The notes: generated by a model from the sequence alone, not told the origin. A stretch of 64,000 nucleotides of DNA from Cupriavidus sp. D384 (GCF_001652915.1 NZ_BBQI01000099.1:62001-126000); one strand, 5' to 3'. Counted from the first letter of the stretch, positions 1 through 8,869 are shown. A program made the numbers and translations.

Positions 1-587
1 CCGGCACCGGCCGTTTCGGCAACACCGGGCATATGGCCGCTATCGGCATCGGCGTTGAAAGTCTGCAGCGGCACGGCCACGCCGTTGGCCGGCTTGTACG
101 AAATCCGCACCTGCGTCACCACCTGGCTCTTGCCGGCACCCAGGCCAATCAGCAGGCGGCGACGGCCGCTGCCTTCGTCGATCTTGCGAAAATCGCCGTC
201 GACGATCACGGCGTTGACGCCGGCCGGTGCCGGTGCGTCGGACCGCACCGCGTTCAGTCCCTTGGCCCGCAGCGTACGAACGATCTCGTCAGCCACCTGC
301 TCGCGCGCCTCGGCTGCAGCCTCCGACTGTTCGCTGGCAGCCGAACCACCGGTAGCCATCGTCTTCACCTTCTGCATCATGCCGCCGTCAAGCTGCACCT
401 GGCCGGCGTCGGCATGGAAAGCGTGTACGTAGATCACGTCCGCCTGCACCGATTCCATCAGGCCAGGCTGGTTGAGGCCGGTCACGCCGGCGTTGGCGTA
501 GCCGGCAGCCAGCATCGCGCCGGTGGCGAATGCTGCGATGGTCAGGCGCTTGGTCTGGGCGGCGATGGTCTGGAAAGTGGTTTGCAT
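1..587 (-). CDS. DUF4410-like exported protein (C-terminus cut by window edge)
   Basis: This minus-strand reading frame stays open to base 1, so its C-terminus lies outside the window. About 195 residues are visible. The N-terminus MQTTFQTIAAQTKRLTIAAF followed by ATGAMLAAGYANA is a signal peptide, so the product is periplasmic or outer-membrane associated. The body (DVIYVHAFHAD, then EQVADEIVRTLRAKGLNAVR, then VIVDGDFRKIDEG and RRLLIGLGAGKS) resembles the DUF4410 family, whose biochemical role is unknown. The start at 587 has AAGGA seven bases upstream. An in-frame ATG at 614 would put extra residues before the signal peptide and is less likely. The family call comes from reading the sequence, not from a profile search. 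Confidence 0.75.
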   Translation of the reverse strand, partial: MQTTFQTIAAQTKRLTIAAFATGAMLAAGYANAGVTGLNQPGLMESVQADVIYVHAFHADAGQVQLDGGMMQKVKTMATGGSAASEQSEAAAEAREQVADEIVRTLRAKGLNAVRSDAPAPAGVNAVIVDGDFRKIDEGSGRRRLLIGLGAGKSQVVTQVRISYKPANGVAVPLQTFNADADSGHMPGVAETAGA

Positions 588-999
588 CTCGACATCCTTC
601 GTGGGGTTGGTCATCGCGCCTGACTTCTGCGGGTGTGCATGGCGGCGCGGTGACCAGAGTATGGAAAACACGCGCGCCAATCGCCAGGCAGCAATTATTT
701 CGCCGGATGTCACGGGAGATGCGTACCGGCATGGCATGGGACAGACAGCGGGCAGGCAAGTGGCGGACCTTTCCGCGCCGCCACGAAAATGTGCCGCATA
801 CGCCGCGCAAACTTATGTCGCCCGGGCCAGCCGGCAGCCTTCGAAATTGCCCGCAAACCGTTGCCCGGCGCGGATCTCCGGACCATGACATGGGGCGACA
901 TACTTCCCACATGGCGTGCTGTCCGATCGCCCCCTACAGTTGGCTCACCGACGCCGCGACTGCCAAGCCAGGCGTCACCGCCAAACCGAAAGGACGATC
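588..999. other. Intergenic region between divergent genes
   Basis: These 412 bases separate the DUF4410 gene (leftward) from the hydroxylase gene (rightward). Several overlapping open frames cross the region on both strands, but none has a ribosome binding site, a signal peptide or a recognisable domain. The region presumably holds the two divergent promoters. A TACAGT at 942-947 could be a -10 box for the rightward gene, but no convincing -35 is visible. Confidence 0.5.
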
Positions 1000-1947
1000 A
1001 TGCAACTCCATAAAATCACCCTCCTGGTCACCGGCTTTGTCGTGGCCGCGTCGATGGTCGAGGCCGCGTTCCTGGCCCGCAAGGCCCGCCAGCAAGGCAA
1101 GACCTATCCGTGGCACGAAATGGGCCTATCGCTGGTCGACATGATCGGCCGCAAGCTGATGGCATTCCTGCCGCTGTCACTGGCCACGCCGATCTTCGCG
1201 CTGGCCTGGCAGCACCGCATCTTCACCGTGGAGATCAACAGCGCGCTGGCCGTGCTGCTGCTCTTCCTCGGCCAGGAATTCTGCTACTACTGGTACCACC
1301 GCGCGTCGCACCGCATCCGCTTCTTCTGGGCCACGCACGCCGTGCACCACTCGCCCAATGAACTGACGCTGGGCACCGCCTATCGTCTGGGCTGGACCGG
1401 CAAGATCACCGGCACCGCCATCTTCTTCGCCCCGCTGGTGTTCCTGGGCGTGCGCCCCGAAGTGGTACTCGCCACGCTGAGCCTGAACCTGCTCTACCAG
1501 TTCTGGCTGCACACCACCTGGATTCCCAAGCTCGGCTGGCTCGAATACGTGTTCAACACCCCCTCGGCCCACCGTGTGCACCATGCCTCGAATGTTGACT
1601 ATCTCGATGCCAACTACGGCGGCGTGCTGATCATCTTCGACCGCCTGTTCGGTACCTACGTGGCAGAGCGCGATGACGAACCGTGCCGCTTCGGCCTGGT
1701 ACACCCGACCACCACGCACAACCCGCTGGTCAACCAATTCGAACACTGGATCAGCCTGGGCAAGGACATGCTGGCATCGGGCAACGTGCTGAACGCCTTG
1801 GGCTACCTGCTGATGCCTCCGGGCTGGGCACCGAACGGCCAGGGCACCACGACCGAAGCACTGCGCCAGCAGCAGAAGCTGCAACAGAGGCAGCAAGGAC
1901 AGCAGATCGACACGGCAATGGAGGGCAAGGTGGCAGTTGCGCAGTAA
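1000..1947 (+). CDS. Sterol desaturase / fatty acid hydroxylase family membrane protein
   Basis: A 315-residue integral membrane di-iron hydroxylase. The superfamily's histidine clusters are visible: HRASH near residue 100, HAVHH near 113 and HRVHH near 191. These bind the non-haem di-iron centre that activates oxygen to hydroxylate or desaturate a lipid. Hydrophobic segments flank them. The C-terminal 30 residues are Gln-rich and probably disordered. The start at 1000 is preceded by AAAGGA; an upstream in-frame ATG at 916 lacks such a site. The gene is monocistronic, with an intrinsic terminator just after the stop. The lipid substrate cannot be told from sequence. Confidence 0.88.
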   Translation: MQLHKITLLVTGFVVAASMVEAAFLARKARQQGKTYPWHEMGLSLVDMIGRKLMAFLPLSLATPIFALAWQHRIFTVEINSALAVLLLFLGQEFCYYWYHRASHRIRFFWATHAVHHSPNELTLGTAYRLGWTGKITGTAIFFAPLVFLGVRPEVVLATLSLNLLYQFWLHTTWIPKLGWLEYVFNTPSAHRVHHASNVDYLDANYGGVLIIFDRLFGTYVAERDDEPCRFGLVHPTTTHNPLVNQFEHWISLGKDMLASGNVLNALGYLLMPPGWAPNGQGTTTEALRQQQKLQQRQQGQQIDTAMEGKVAVAQ

Positions 1948-1969
1948 CGGGGAGGCGCAGCGGCGGGAA

Positions 1970-2001
1970 AACGGGCAGCGAGTGCTGCCCGTTCTGCTTT
2001 T
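1970..2001 (+). terminator. Intrinsic terminator of the hydroxylase gene
   Basis: A perfect 10-bp stem (AACGGGCAGC pairing with GCTGCCCGTT) closes a GAGT tetraloop. It is followed by CTGCTTTT, a modest U tract, 22 bases after the stop codon at 1947. Confidence 0.75.
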
Positions 2002-2056
2002 CGCAGGCCACCAATGCCCGCAGACTGGCGGCCGTACACCGCTTGCCGGATACCTC

Positions 2057-3688
2057 CTACCGCGCCGCCCAATACTCCCGGAACGCCCGGCGCGGATCGT
2101 CCTGCGCGCGCGTGGCCGACGCATCGCCGTCGAACACCAGCGTGGTGCGGCGCGCCGCCGTATAGGCGGGCCATGCCGGGGTACGCGGATTGGTGGGGTC
2201 GCCCGTCGCCGCGAAGCTGATCCAGGCACTGGCCAGCTGGTCGGCCAGTCGCAGGCTGGCATCGCTGGGCCCGTTGAGCCCCAGGCGGACATCGTGCAGG
2301 CTCGGCCCGATATCCACGCCATGCGGCGCGCCGTAGCGGCCGCCATATGCCGGGCTGGGTGTCTTCCACAGGTACGTCCAGACCGGCGCCCCCTTGCCGG
2401 TGGCGTGCGCGGCCGCCTTGCGGTCACTCTGCAACTGGGCGCCGCGCCGGAACGTCATGTCGGTATCGATGCGGGCCTGCAGCACGAATGGCGTGGCGCG
2501 CGGGTCTTCGTCGCGATACATCGCCACCAGCTTCGCGGCATCGTCTCCGACACGGTCCTGGGCAAAACGCAGCAGCCCCGCTTCATCGAGATCGAAATTC
2601 ACCTGGCGATACGCGCGCTCGTCGAGCGTGGTACTGACAATCATCGGCACCTGGGCCGACATGGGCGGGGCATCGGGATCAAATGGATGGCGCGGAATCG
2701 CCACACCGTCCACCACCGGCGCAAACGCGCGCGGCGCCTCGCCCTTTACGCGGTCGGCGTATTCGAACCGCATCTGCACCGCCAGCAACTGCTCGAACGG
2801 CATCGTGTGCAGGCGGTCGAGCGAACCCTTGCCGGCTTGCAGCGCCGCCAGGTACTTGCCGGTCACCTCGGTGGACTGCGCCGCCGTCATGACACGGATA
2901 CCCGACCCGCTCATCACACCGGCACGATGAAACAGCCCCTGTGCCGATGGCATTGCCATCAGCGTGCTGGTCTTCAGCCCGCCGCCGGACTGGCCGAAGA
3001 CCAGCACGCGCGACGGATCGCCGCCAAACGACTCCGCGTTCTCGCGCACCCAGCGCAGCGCCGCCACGATATCGAGCATGCCCACCGCCCCCGACTGCGC
3101 ATAGCGCTCGCCGCCAATTTCGGCCAGGTTGAGGTAGCCGAACGCGCCCAGCCGATGGTTGATGGTGATGAACACGACATCGCCGAAGCGCGCCATCATC
3201 TCGCCGTCGAACTGCGGCGAGTTGCCCGATCCCGCATAGAACCCGCCGCCGTGCAGGTGCACCAGCACCGGACGCTTCGCCCCTTTGGCGGGCGACGGCG
3301 TCCACAAATTCAACACCAGGCAGTCTTCGCCCATGCCGCCGGGCTGCAGGTCGTAGGCGATCAGGTCGGCATACGCACGCCGCCGGTCTGCCGGCAGCTG
3401 GGGCGCATAGTTGCCGTAGGCGGTGGCATCGCGCACGCCGCTCCACTTCTGCACGGGTTGCGGCGGCAGGAACCGATTGGCGCCACTGGTATCGGCACCG
3501 TAGCGCAGGCCCTTGAACACGTGCACGCCGCCCGATTTGAGTCCGCGCACCTTGCCGTTGGCCGTCTCGACCACCGAGAACACCGGATCTTCGGTCATCG
3601 CCCGCGCCCCATCCGCCACCGTGCTGCCCGCCGCCAGCGCGGCCGCCGACTTCAGCCACTGCCGCCGCGACATTCCCCTCTGTCCCAT
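2057..3688 (-). CDS. Type B carboxylesterase, Tat-exported
   Basis: A 543-residue alpha/beta hydrolase of the carboxylesterase/para-nitrobenzyl esterase family, which hydrolyses carboxylic esters. The N-terminus has a twin-arginine pattern (SRRQWLKS) followed by an Ala-rich hydrophobic segment, so export by the Tat route is likely. The oxyanion region reads HLHGGGFYAGSG and the nucleophile elbow GQSGGG lies near residue 230. The start at 3688 follows a GGGGG-type Shine-Dalgarno; the longer open frame up to 4009 overlaps the crotonase gene and is not needed. It is the most distal gene of a minus-strand set (quinone reductase, GST, crotonase, esterase), suggesting that an external ester is cleaved before its acyl part is catabolised. 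The substrate is unknown. Confidence 0.92.
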   Translation of the reverse strand: MGQRGMSRRQWLKSAAALAAGSTVADGARAMTEDPVFSVVETANGKVRGLKSGGVHVFKGLRYGADTSGANRFLPPQPVQKWSGVRDATAYGNYAPQLPADRRRAYADLIAYDLQPGGMGEDCLVLNLWTPSPAKGAKRPVLVHLHGGGFYAGSGNSPQFDGEMMARFGDVVFITINHRLGAFGYLNLAEIGGERYAQSGAVGMLDIVAALRWVRENAESFGGDPSRVLVFGQSGGGLKTSTLMAMPSAQGLFHRAGVMSGSGIRVMTAAQSTEVTGKYLAALQAGKGSLDRLHTMPFEQLLAVQMRFEYADRVKGEAPRAFAPVVDGVAIPRHPFDPDAPPMSAQVPMIVSTTLDERAYRQVNFDLDEAGLLRFAQDRVGDDAAKLVAMYRDEDPRATPFVLQARIDTDMTFRRGAQLQSDRKAAAHATGKGAPVWTYLWKTPSPAYGGRYGAPHGVDIGPSLHDVRLGLNGPSDASLRLADQLASAWISFAATGDPTNPRTPAWPAYTAARRTTLVFDGDASATRAQDDPRRAFREYWAAR

Positions 3689-3756
3689 TGCTGCCCCCTT
3701 TGTGGTTTCGCTCTGTCTTTTTGTCGTGAGTTGTCCTGCTCCAGCCTGTGCCGCTG

Positions 3757-4515
3757 TCAGCGGCCGGTGAATGCCGGGCGGCGCTTCTCCTTCCAGGCCA
3801 GCGCCCCTTCCCGGATATCGTCCGACTGCGTGGCGCGGCGAATGTCGTCGGCCAGCGCTTGCGCATCCAGGTCCCCTCGCGCAATGGCATTCAGGTGCTG
3901 CTTCATGCCTTGCACGGCGATCGGTGCCAGGCCCGCGACCGTCTCGGCCAGCTGGCTGCTGCGCTCGCGTAGCCGGTCGGCTGGCAGCAGTTCGGTCAGG
4001 AAGCCGCACGACAGCATCTCGGGCGCCTGGATCTTCTCTGCCGTCAGGAACAGGCGCTTGGCCTGGTTCAGGCCCAGCCGCGTGACGTAGCGGCGCATGC
4101 CGCGTTCATAGAAATGCAGGCCCAGCCGCGCGGCCGGCATGAACATCTCCACGGCATCGGTGCCCAGCCTGAAGTCGCAGGCCAGCGACAGGTCGGTGCC
4201 GCCTCCGTAGACCCCGCCCTGGATCTCGGCGATGGTCACGGCACGGCAATCCTCCAGCGCATTGACCAGCGGCTCGAACCCCGCGCCGCGCTGGCCGGCG
4301 GCCAGCTTGCCGATATCGAAGCCACTGCAGAAGTACTTGCCCGTGCTGCGCAGGATCACCGCGCGGACGCCACTGGCATTGATGGTGTCGATGTGCTGCA
4401 GCAATGCCTGCAGGTCGTCGGGGCCCAGCCGGTTGGCCACGTCGGGACGCTGCAGCGTCAGCGTGGCGACATGGGCGGAAATATCAAGGGTGGGAAGCGA
4501 ACCTTCGGATGCCAT
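3757..4515 (-). CDS. Enoyl-CoA hydratase/isomerase family protein with non-canonical active site
   Basis: A 252-residue crotonase-fold protein. The two oxyanion-hole segments are present (CSGFDI near residue 63 and GGVYGGGTDL near 100), so it should bind an acyl-CoA thioester. At the first catalytic glutamate of classical hydratases (GGGCE) it has GGGTD. The region holding the second glutamate reads FMPAARLGL, without a glutamate. Classical hydration is therefore doubtful, and isomerase, dehalogenase or lyase chemistry is possible. It lies 42 bases downstream of the GST gene and 68 bases upstream of the esterase on the same strand. Confidence 0.9.
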   Translation of the reverse strand: MASEGSLPTLDISAHVATLTLQRPDVANRLGPDDLQALLQHIDTINASGVRAVILRSTGKYFCSGFDIGKLAAGQRGAGFEPLVNALEDCRAVTIAEIQGGVYGGGTDLSLACDFRLGTDAVEMFMPAARLGLHFYERGMRRYVTRLGLNQAKRLFLTAEKIQAPEMLSCGFLTELLPADRLRERSSQLAETVAGLAPIAVQGMKQHLNAIARGDLDAQALADDIRRATQSDDIREGALAWKEKRRPAFTGR

Positions 4516-4557
4516 GCGTGGGGTCTCCAGTATGAAATGCGTATCAGGTGTCAGGTG

Positions 4558-5337
4558 TCAGGCAGCAGGCGTGGCCGCCCCGTGGGTCTGCCGGATCGAC
4601 CGCCGGTGCCTCAGCGCGTCATCGAAGCGTTCGATGCGGGCCTGGGCGAATGCCGGGCGTTGCTGCACACGTTGCCACCAATCCGCCACCGCCGGCGCAA
4701 CTTCGCCAGCCAAGGCCTCGGGTGCCAGTTCGGCGAGCCGGGCAATAAAGGGGATGGCCGCGATATCGGCCAGCGTATAGCACGCACCCAGCAGCCACGG
4801 GCCCGTGCCGAGCATCGCTTCCATCCTGGGTATCAATGCGAGCAGCGCGCGGAGCGCCTCGGCCTTTTCCTGGTCCGAGTAAGGCTGCCGCGCGATACGG
4901 CGCCACGCCTCGCGCCGTTCCGCCGTGGGAACGCGTGCGAGCCGCGCAGCCAGATCGGCGTCGTTCCATTGCGCCGCCACCGGTTGCAACGCGATGCTCC
5001 AGTTCAGCACCAGCAGGTTCGGCAGCAGCCTTTCGTCCGTCCAGCGAATGAAGTTGCGCATCGAGGCCCGCGCGTACGGATCGTCCGGACGCAGTGGCGG
5101 CGCTGGCGCGATGTCGTCCAGGTATTCGCAGATGGTGGCGCTTTCGTGCAGGAAGCGGCCATCGTCGAGCACCAGCGCGGGCACCACGCCGTTCGGGTTC
5201 ATCGCCAGGAATGCCGGGGAATGGTGCTCCTGCGCAGCCATGTCGACGGGCACGCTCTCGTAGCCGAGAGCCTTTTCGGCCAGGCACAGGCGTACCCGGC
5301 GCGACGCGCTCGACAGCCAGCCGTGGAACAGTTTCAT
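4558..5337 (-). CDS. Glutathione S-transferase family protein
   Basis: A 259-residue soluble GST. The N-terminal thioredoxin-like domain starts MKLFHGWLSSASRRVRLCL, with a serine-rich candidate glutathione-activating site. It continues with the cis-proline loop NPNGVVPALV and the glutathione gamma-glutamyl contact ESATICEYL. The rest is the all-helical C-terminal domain, with LLGACYTLADIAAIPF as the conserved helix and N-cap motif. It sits 15 bases downstream of the quinone reductase and is probably co-transcribed. It may conjugate or isomerise an electrophilic intermediate; the substrate is not predictable. Confidence 0.92.
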   Translation of the reverse strand: MKLFHGWLSSASRRVRLCLAEKALGYESVPVDMAAQEHHSPAFLAMNPNGVVPALVLDDGRFLHESATICEYLDDIAPAPPLRPDDPYARASMRNFIRWTDERLLPNLLVLNWSIALQPVAAQWNDADLAARLARVPTAERREAWRRIARQPYSDQEKAEALRALLALIPRMEAMLGTGPWLLGACYTLADIAAIPFIARLAELAPEALAGEVAPAVADWWQRVQQRPAFAQARIERFDDALRHRRSIRQTHGAATPAA

Positions 5338-5352
5338 GGGCCGGGACTCCGG

Positions 5353-6333
5353 TCAGGGAATCAGTACGGTGGCGCCCGTCGTCGCGCGCCCTTCGAGCAT
5401 GCGATGGGCGTGGCGCACGTCCGCCAGCGCAAAGGTCTGCCCCACTTCCAGTTTCAGCTGACCGGCCGCCACCGCCGCGAATAGCACGCTTGCGGCACCG
5501 CGCAGCGACGCGGCATCGGCAATGAATGTGCGCAGCGTGGGACGCGAAACGATCAGCGACCGTGCATGCAACAGTTGCAGATCGAATGCCTCCACGTCGC
5601 CTGACGCCGTACCGTAGTTGATCGCCATGCCGCATGGCTTCAGGCATTGCAGCGACGGCACGAACACGTCCTTGCCGACGGCGTCGTAGACCACGGACAC
5701 GCCCTTGCCCTGCGTAAGCGCCATGACCTCCGACACGAAGTCGGTCTCGCGATAGTCGATCACGTGGTGGCAACCGTTGTGCAGGGCCACGGCGCGCTTG
5801 GCTTCGCTGCCCACCGTGCCGATCACCGTTGCGCCCAGCGCGCGCGCCCATTGCGACAGCAGCACTCCCATGCCGCCGGCGGCCGCGTGCACAAGCACCA
5901 CGTCCGCGGGCTGCACCACATAGAGCCGTCGCAACAGGTACTCGGCGGTCAGGCCGCGCAACAGCGTTGCGCCGGCCACCTGCTCGGAAATGGTTGCCGG
6001 TAACGGCACGACGCGATCGGCCGGCACGTTGCGCGTGACCTGATAGGCGCCGGGGTGCATGCAGGCCACGCGCTGGCCCACGGCGATACCCGCCACGTCG
6101 GGCCCCGTGGCCGTGACCACACCCGCGCCCACCGATCCCGGCGTGATGGGAAATGGCGCGGCCCCATGCGGGCCATGGGCGCCCTTGCGCTGGTAGATGT
6201 CCGCGAAGTTCAAGCCAATGGCCGACTGCCGGATCTGCACTTCCGAGCCAGAAGGTGCACCGACAGGCACTTCATCGAGATCGAGCACGTCGGCGTCGCC
6301 GTGGCTCTTTATACGGACTGAGATCGTATGCAT
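5353..6333 (-). CDS. Quinone oxidoreductase-type NADPH-dependent reductase (MDR family)
   Basis: A 326-residue zinc-less medium-chain reductase. The N-terminal GroES-like domain includes GLNFADIYQRKG, and PGSVGAGVV precedes the Rossmann domain with the dinucleotide motif AAAGGMG. The family transfers hydride from NADPH to quinones or enones. The chosen start at 6333 (MHTISVRIKS) fits the family N-terminus. GGAG is present but about 12 bases away, and the start codon lies inside a perfect palindrome (CGTATGCATACG), so both transcription and translation may be controlled there. First gene of the leftward catabolic operon. Confidence 0.92.
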   Translation of the reverse strand: MHTISVRIKSHGDADVLDLDEVPVGAPSGSEVQIRQSAIGLNFADIYQRKGAHGPHGAAPFPITPGSVGAGVVTATGPDVAGIAVGQRVACMHPGAYQVTRNVPADRVVPLPATISEQVAGATLLRGLTAEYLLRRLYVVQPADVVLVHAAAGGMGVLLSQWARALGATVIGTVGSEAKRAVALHNGCHHVIDYRETDFVSEVMALTQGKGVSVVYDAVGKDVFVPSLQCLKPCGMAINYGTASGDVEAFDLQLLHARSLIVSRPTLRTFIADAASLRGAASVLFAAVAAGQLKLEVGQTFALADVRHAHRMLEGRATTGATVLIP

Positions 6334-6515
6334 ACGGTCAGATATCTCCGGGCGGGCGGGATCGCAATCCCCAGCGATTCCCGCTAATTCTTCGCGGCGT
6401 CGTTGCCACTTCTGCCTTGGCAGGCCACAACGGGCCGGTGAAGCGTAGCGCATGCAGGACGCCGCCGCATCATGGTAAATCCGTATACGTATATTTATGA
6501 ATGCTATCCGTATAC
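6310..6515. promoter_or_regulatory. Divergent promoter with repeated CGTATA-type palindromes
   Basis: Between the leftward quinone reductase and the rightward CoA-transferase, a CCGTATA element recurs. It appears inverted as TATACGG at 6310-6316, as the perfect palindrome CGTATGCATACG at 6325-6336, and as CCGTATAC at 6481-6488 and 6508-6515 in an AT-rich stretch. The last two copies are 27 bp apart. A related CGTATGCAC lies upstream of the nearby GntR gene at about 9613-9621. FadR-type GntR proteins bind short palindromes of this kind, so these are plausible operators of the GntR encoded at 8870-9556. This is an inference from sequence symmetry only. Confidence 0.5.
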
Positions 6516-6561
6516 TTTTGCACCCATACCCTGCACGCCAACGAAGTCCGGAAAAGCACCC

Positions 6562-7758
6562 ATGACCCAAGACGCATCACTCCCACTGGCCGGCTATACC
6601 GTCCTGGACCTTTCGATTGCCCGGGCCGGGCCCGTTGCCGTGCGGCTGCTGGCTGACTGGGGTGCCGACGTCATCCGTATCGAGCCGCCGCCGCCACGCG
6701 ACCGCGGATCGGTCACCGGGCGCCGGCGCGGATCGGACGAACAGAACCTGCATCGCAACAAGCGCAGCCTCTGCCTGGATCTCAAGACGCCGGAGGGCGC
6801 CGACATTTTGGCCACGCTGGTGCGCAAGGCCGACGTCGTGGTCGAGAATTTCCGCTCCGTCGTGAAAGAGCGGCTGGGCCTGACGTACAAGCGGCTGAGT
6901 AGCCTGAACCCCCGCATCGTGCTTGCCAGCATCTCGGGCTTTGGTCAGGACGGCCCCTATTGCGAGCGCCCCGGGCTCGACCAGATCGTGCAAGGCATGT
7001 GCGGGCTCAGTTCGGTGACCGGCATGCCGGGCGACGGCCCGCTGCGCGTCGGCATTGCCATCTCGGACACCACCGCCGGCATGTTCCTTGGGCAGGGCAT
7101 CCTGCTGGCGCTGCTGCAGCGCGAACGCACGGGGCGCGGCCAATGGGTGCACACGTCGCTGATCGAGGCGATGCTCAACAAGCTCGATTTCCAGGGCGCA
7201 CGCTATACAGTGGACGGCGTGGTGCCCACGCAGCAGGGCAATGCCCACCCCACGCTTGCGCCGATGGGCACCTACCGGTGCCGTGATGGCGTGGTCAACA
7301 TCGCCGCCAGCACCGACCGCATGTGGATGAACTTCTGTCAGGCGCTGGGGGCCGACGCGCTGGGCGCCGATACGTCCCTGCACAGTGCGGCCGGCCGCAA
7401 CAGCCAGCGCGAGCGCCTCGAAGCGGCCATCAATGCCTGTACCGAAGCGTTCACCGCCGCCGAACTGACCGAGCGGCTCAACGCCGTTGGCGTGCCATGC
7501 GGCCCGGTCTTCGATATCGGCCAGGCCTTCGAGGACGCACAGGTCCGGCATCTGCGCATGACGCGCCCTGCCGAGCATCCTGTGCTGGGCTCGCTGGCGT
7601 TGCTGCGTTCGCCGATCAACCTGTCGGCGGCGCCACACCCGGAGCGGTTTGACAGTGCCGCCCCCGATCCCGGCGCCCATACCGACGCCATCCTGCGCGA
7701 TCTGGGCTATGACGACGCCCGCATCGCGGCACTGCGGGACGCCCACATCGCGGCCTAG
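6562..7758 (+). CDS. CaiB/BaiF (class III) CoA-transferase
   Basis: A 398-residue family III CoA-transferase, the family of formyl-CoA, carnitine and benzylsuccinate CoA-transferases, which moves CoA between carboxylic acids through an aspartyl-CoA intermediate. The N-terminus DLSIARAGPVAVRLLADWGADVIRIE (split here as DLSIARAGP and LADWGADVIRIE) is diagnostic. The catalytic Asp falls at residue 169 in ISDTTAGM, the position it has in formyl-CoA transferase. The start at 6562 precedes MTQDASLPLAGY; upstream in-frame residues from 6472 lie inside the operator region. It is co-directional with the Bug receptor, 65 bases downstream, and probably activates the imported or ester-derived acid. Confidence 0.93.
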   Translation: MTQDASLPLAGYTVLDLSIARAGPVAVRLLADWGADVIRIEPPPPRDRGSVTGRRRGSDEQNLHRNKRSLCLDLKTPEGADILATLVRKADVVVENFRSVVKERLGLTYKRLSSLNPRIVLASISGFGQDGPYCERPGLDQIVQGMCGLSSVTGMPGDGPLRVGIAISDTTAGMFLGQGILLALLQRERTGRGQWVHTSLIEAMLNKLDFQGARYTVDGVVPTQQGNAHPTLAPMGTYRCRDGVVNIAASTDRMWMNFCQALGADALGADTSLHSAAGRNSQRERLEAAINACTEAFTAAELTERLNAVGVPCGPVFDIGQAFEDAQVRHLRMTRPAEHPVLGSLALLRSPINLSAAPHPERFDSAAPDPGAHTDAILRDLGYDDARIAALRDAHIAA

Positions 7759-7823
7759 CGGACAGCGCAGCCACCCGGGGCCACACGATGCCCCACACCA
7801 GAACGACAACACGGAGACAACCG

Positions 7824-8807
7824 ATGAACCCTCGACGCCCGCGCGCCTGGTGCGCGTTTGCCGCCGCTGGCCTGGCGGTATCGTTCGCACAGCCGGCGCT
7901 CGCCGCCGACGACTATCCCAGCCGCCCCATCCGCATACTGGTCGGCTATACGCCTGCGGGCGCCGCCGATTACGTGGCGCGCATCTTTGGCGAAGCGCTG
8001 TCCAGGCAACTGGGCCAGACGGTCGTGATCGACAACAAGCCTGGCGCGGGCAGCACGCTCGCCTCGGCAGCACTGTCCAGCGCCCCGCCCGACGGATATA
8101 CGCTGGCGCTCGCCACGGCCACGCTGTATGGCATCGACCAGCGTCTCTACAAGGCGCGCTACAAGGGCGAAGACTTCACCCCCATCACACGGCTGACGGT
8201 GTCGCCGCTGATTCTGGCCGTCAACAAGAACCTTGGCGTGTCCGATGTCAAGGCGCTCGTGACCAAGGCCAAGGCCGATCCGGGCAAGTTCAACTACTCG
8301 TCGTCAGGTGTTGGCGGTTCGCCGCATGTGGCCGGGCTGCTGTTCGAGAAAGCCACCGGCGTGCGCATGACCCACGTGCCCTACAAGGGTGGCGCGCCGG
8401 CCCTGCAGGCCGTGGCCGCCGGCGAGGTGCAGATGTCGTTTGGCACGGCAGCGTCCGTATTGCCGATGGGCTCGCAGGGGATTGTCAGGATGATCGGGGT
8501 GACCACGCCCAAGCCGTCGGAAGTGGCGCCGGGCCTGCCTTCGCTGGCCGAAACGGGGTTGCCGGGATTCAACTTCACGTTCTGGTTCGGCCTGTATGGC
8601 CCGGCGGGACTGCCGCCGGAAATCCGCGACCGGATCTTAGCCGCCGCAAGCAAGGCGATGGCGGACCCGCAGATCCGCGCCAGGCTGGCCTCGAATGGCA
8701 GCGAAGTGTCGCTGTCGGAATCGCCCGCGGCATTTGGGGCATGGGCCCAGGCCGATGGCCGCAACGCTCTCGACCGTATCGTCCAGGCAGGTGTGAAGAT
8801 CGACTGA
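7824..8807 (+). CDS. Bug/TctC-family tripartite tricarboxylate-type solute receptor
   Basis: A 327-residue periplasmic binding protein. The signal peptide ends ALAADDYPSRPI, and the mature N-terminus continues with IRILVGYTPAGAADYVAR, typical of Bug receptors that clasp a carboxylate ligand in a Venus-flytrap. Later family landmarks are DNKPGAGSTLAS and VPYKGGAPALQAV. GGAG lies eight bases before the start at 7824; an in-frame ATG at 7788 is less good. No TctA/TctB membrane subunits are nearby, so the receptor must share a permease or act as a sensor. Position after the CoA-transferase suggests it binds the acid that enzyme activates. Confidence 0.93.
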   Translation: MNPRRPRAWCAFAAAGLAVSFAQPALAADDYPSRPIRILVGYTPAGAADYVARIFGEALSRQLGQTVVIDNKPGAGSTLASAALSSAPPDGYTLALATATLYGIDQRLYKARYKGEDFTPITRLTVSPLILAVNKNLGVSDVKALVTKAKADPGKFNYSSSGVGGSPHVAGLLFEKATGVRMTHVPYKGGAPALQAVAAGEVQMSFGTAASVLPMGSQGIVRMIGVTTPKPSEVAPGLPSLAETGLPGFNFTFWFGLYGPAGLPPEIRDRILAAASKAMADPQIRARLASNGSEVSLSESPAAFGAWAQADGRNALDRIVQAGVKID

Positions 8808-8810
8808 GCC

Positions 8811-8851
8811 CCGACCGGCAGGGGTCGGCCGGGGGATGCGTCGCCCCCGGC
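8811..8851. terminator. Paired GC hairpins between convergent genes
   Basis: Two adjacent stems lie between the stop codons of the Bug receptor and the GntR gene: CCGACC/GGTCGG (8811-8828) and the stronger GCCGGGGG/CCCCCGGC (8828-8851). Neither strand has a U tract. They may act as a bidirectional terminator or transcript-stabilising element. Confidence 0.5.
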
Positions 8852-8869
8852 GCGGTTCAGCGGAGCGGT

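Noticed and set aside
388-912. 174-residue minus-strand open frame before the DUF4410 gene
   Set aside because: No ribosome site, Arg/Cys-rich composition, and it overlaps the well supported start of the DUF4410 gene.
1937-4090. 717-residue plus-strand open frame
   Set aside because: It runs antisense to the esterase and crotonase genes, is extremely rich in Arg/His/Gln and has no domain or ribosome site.
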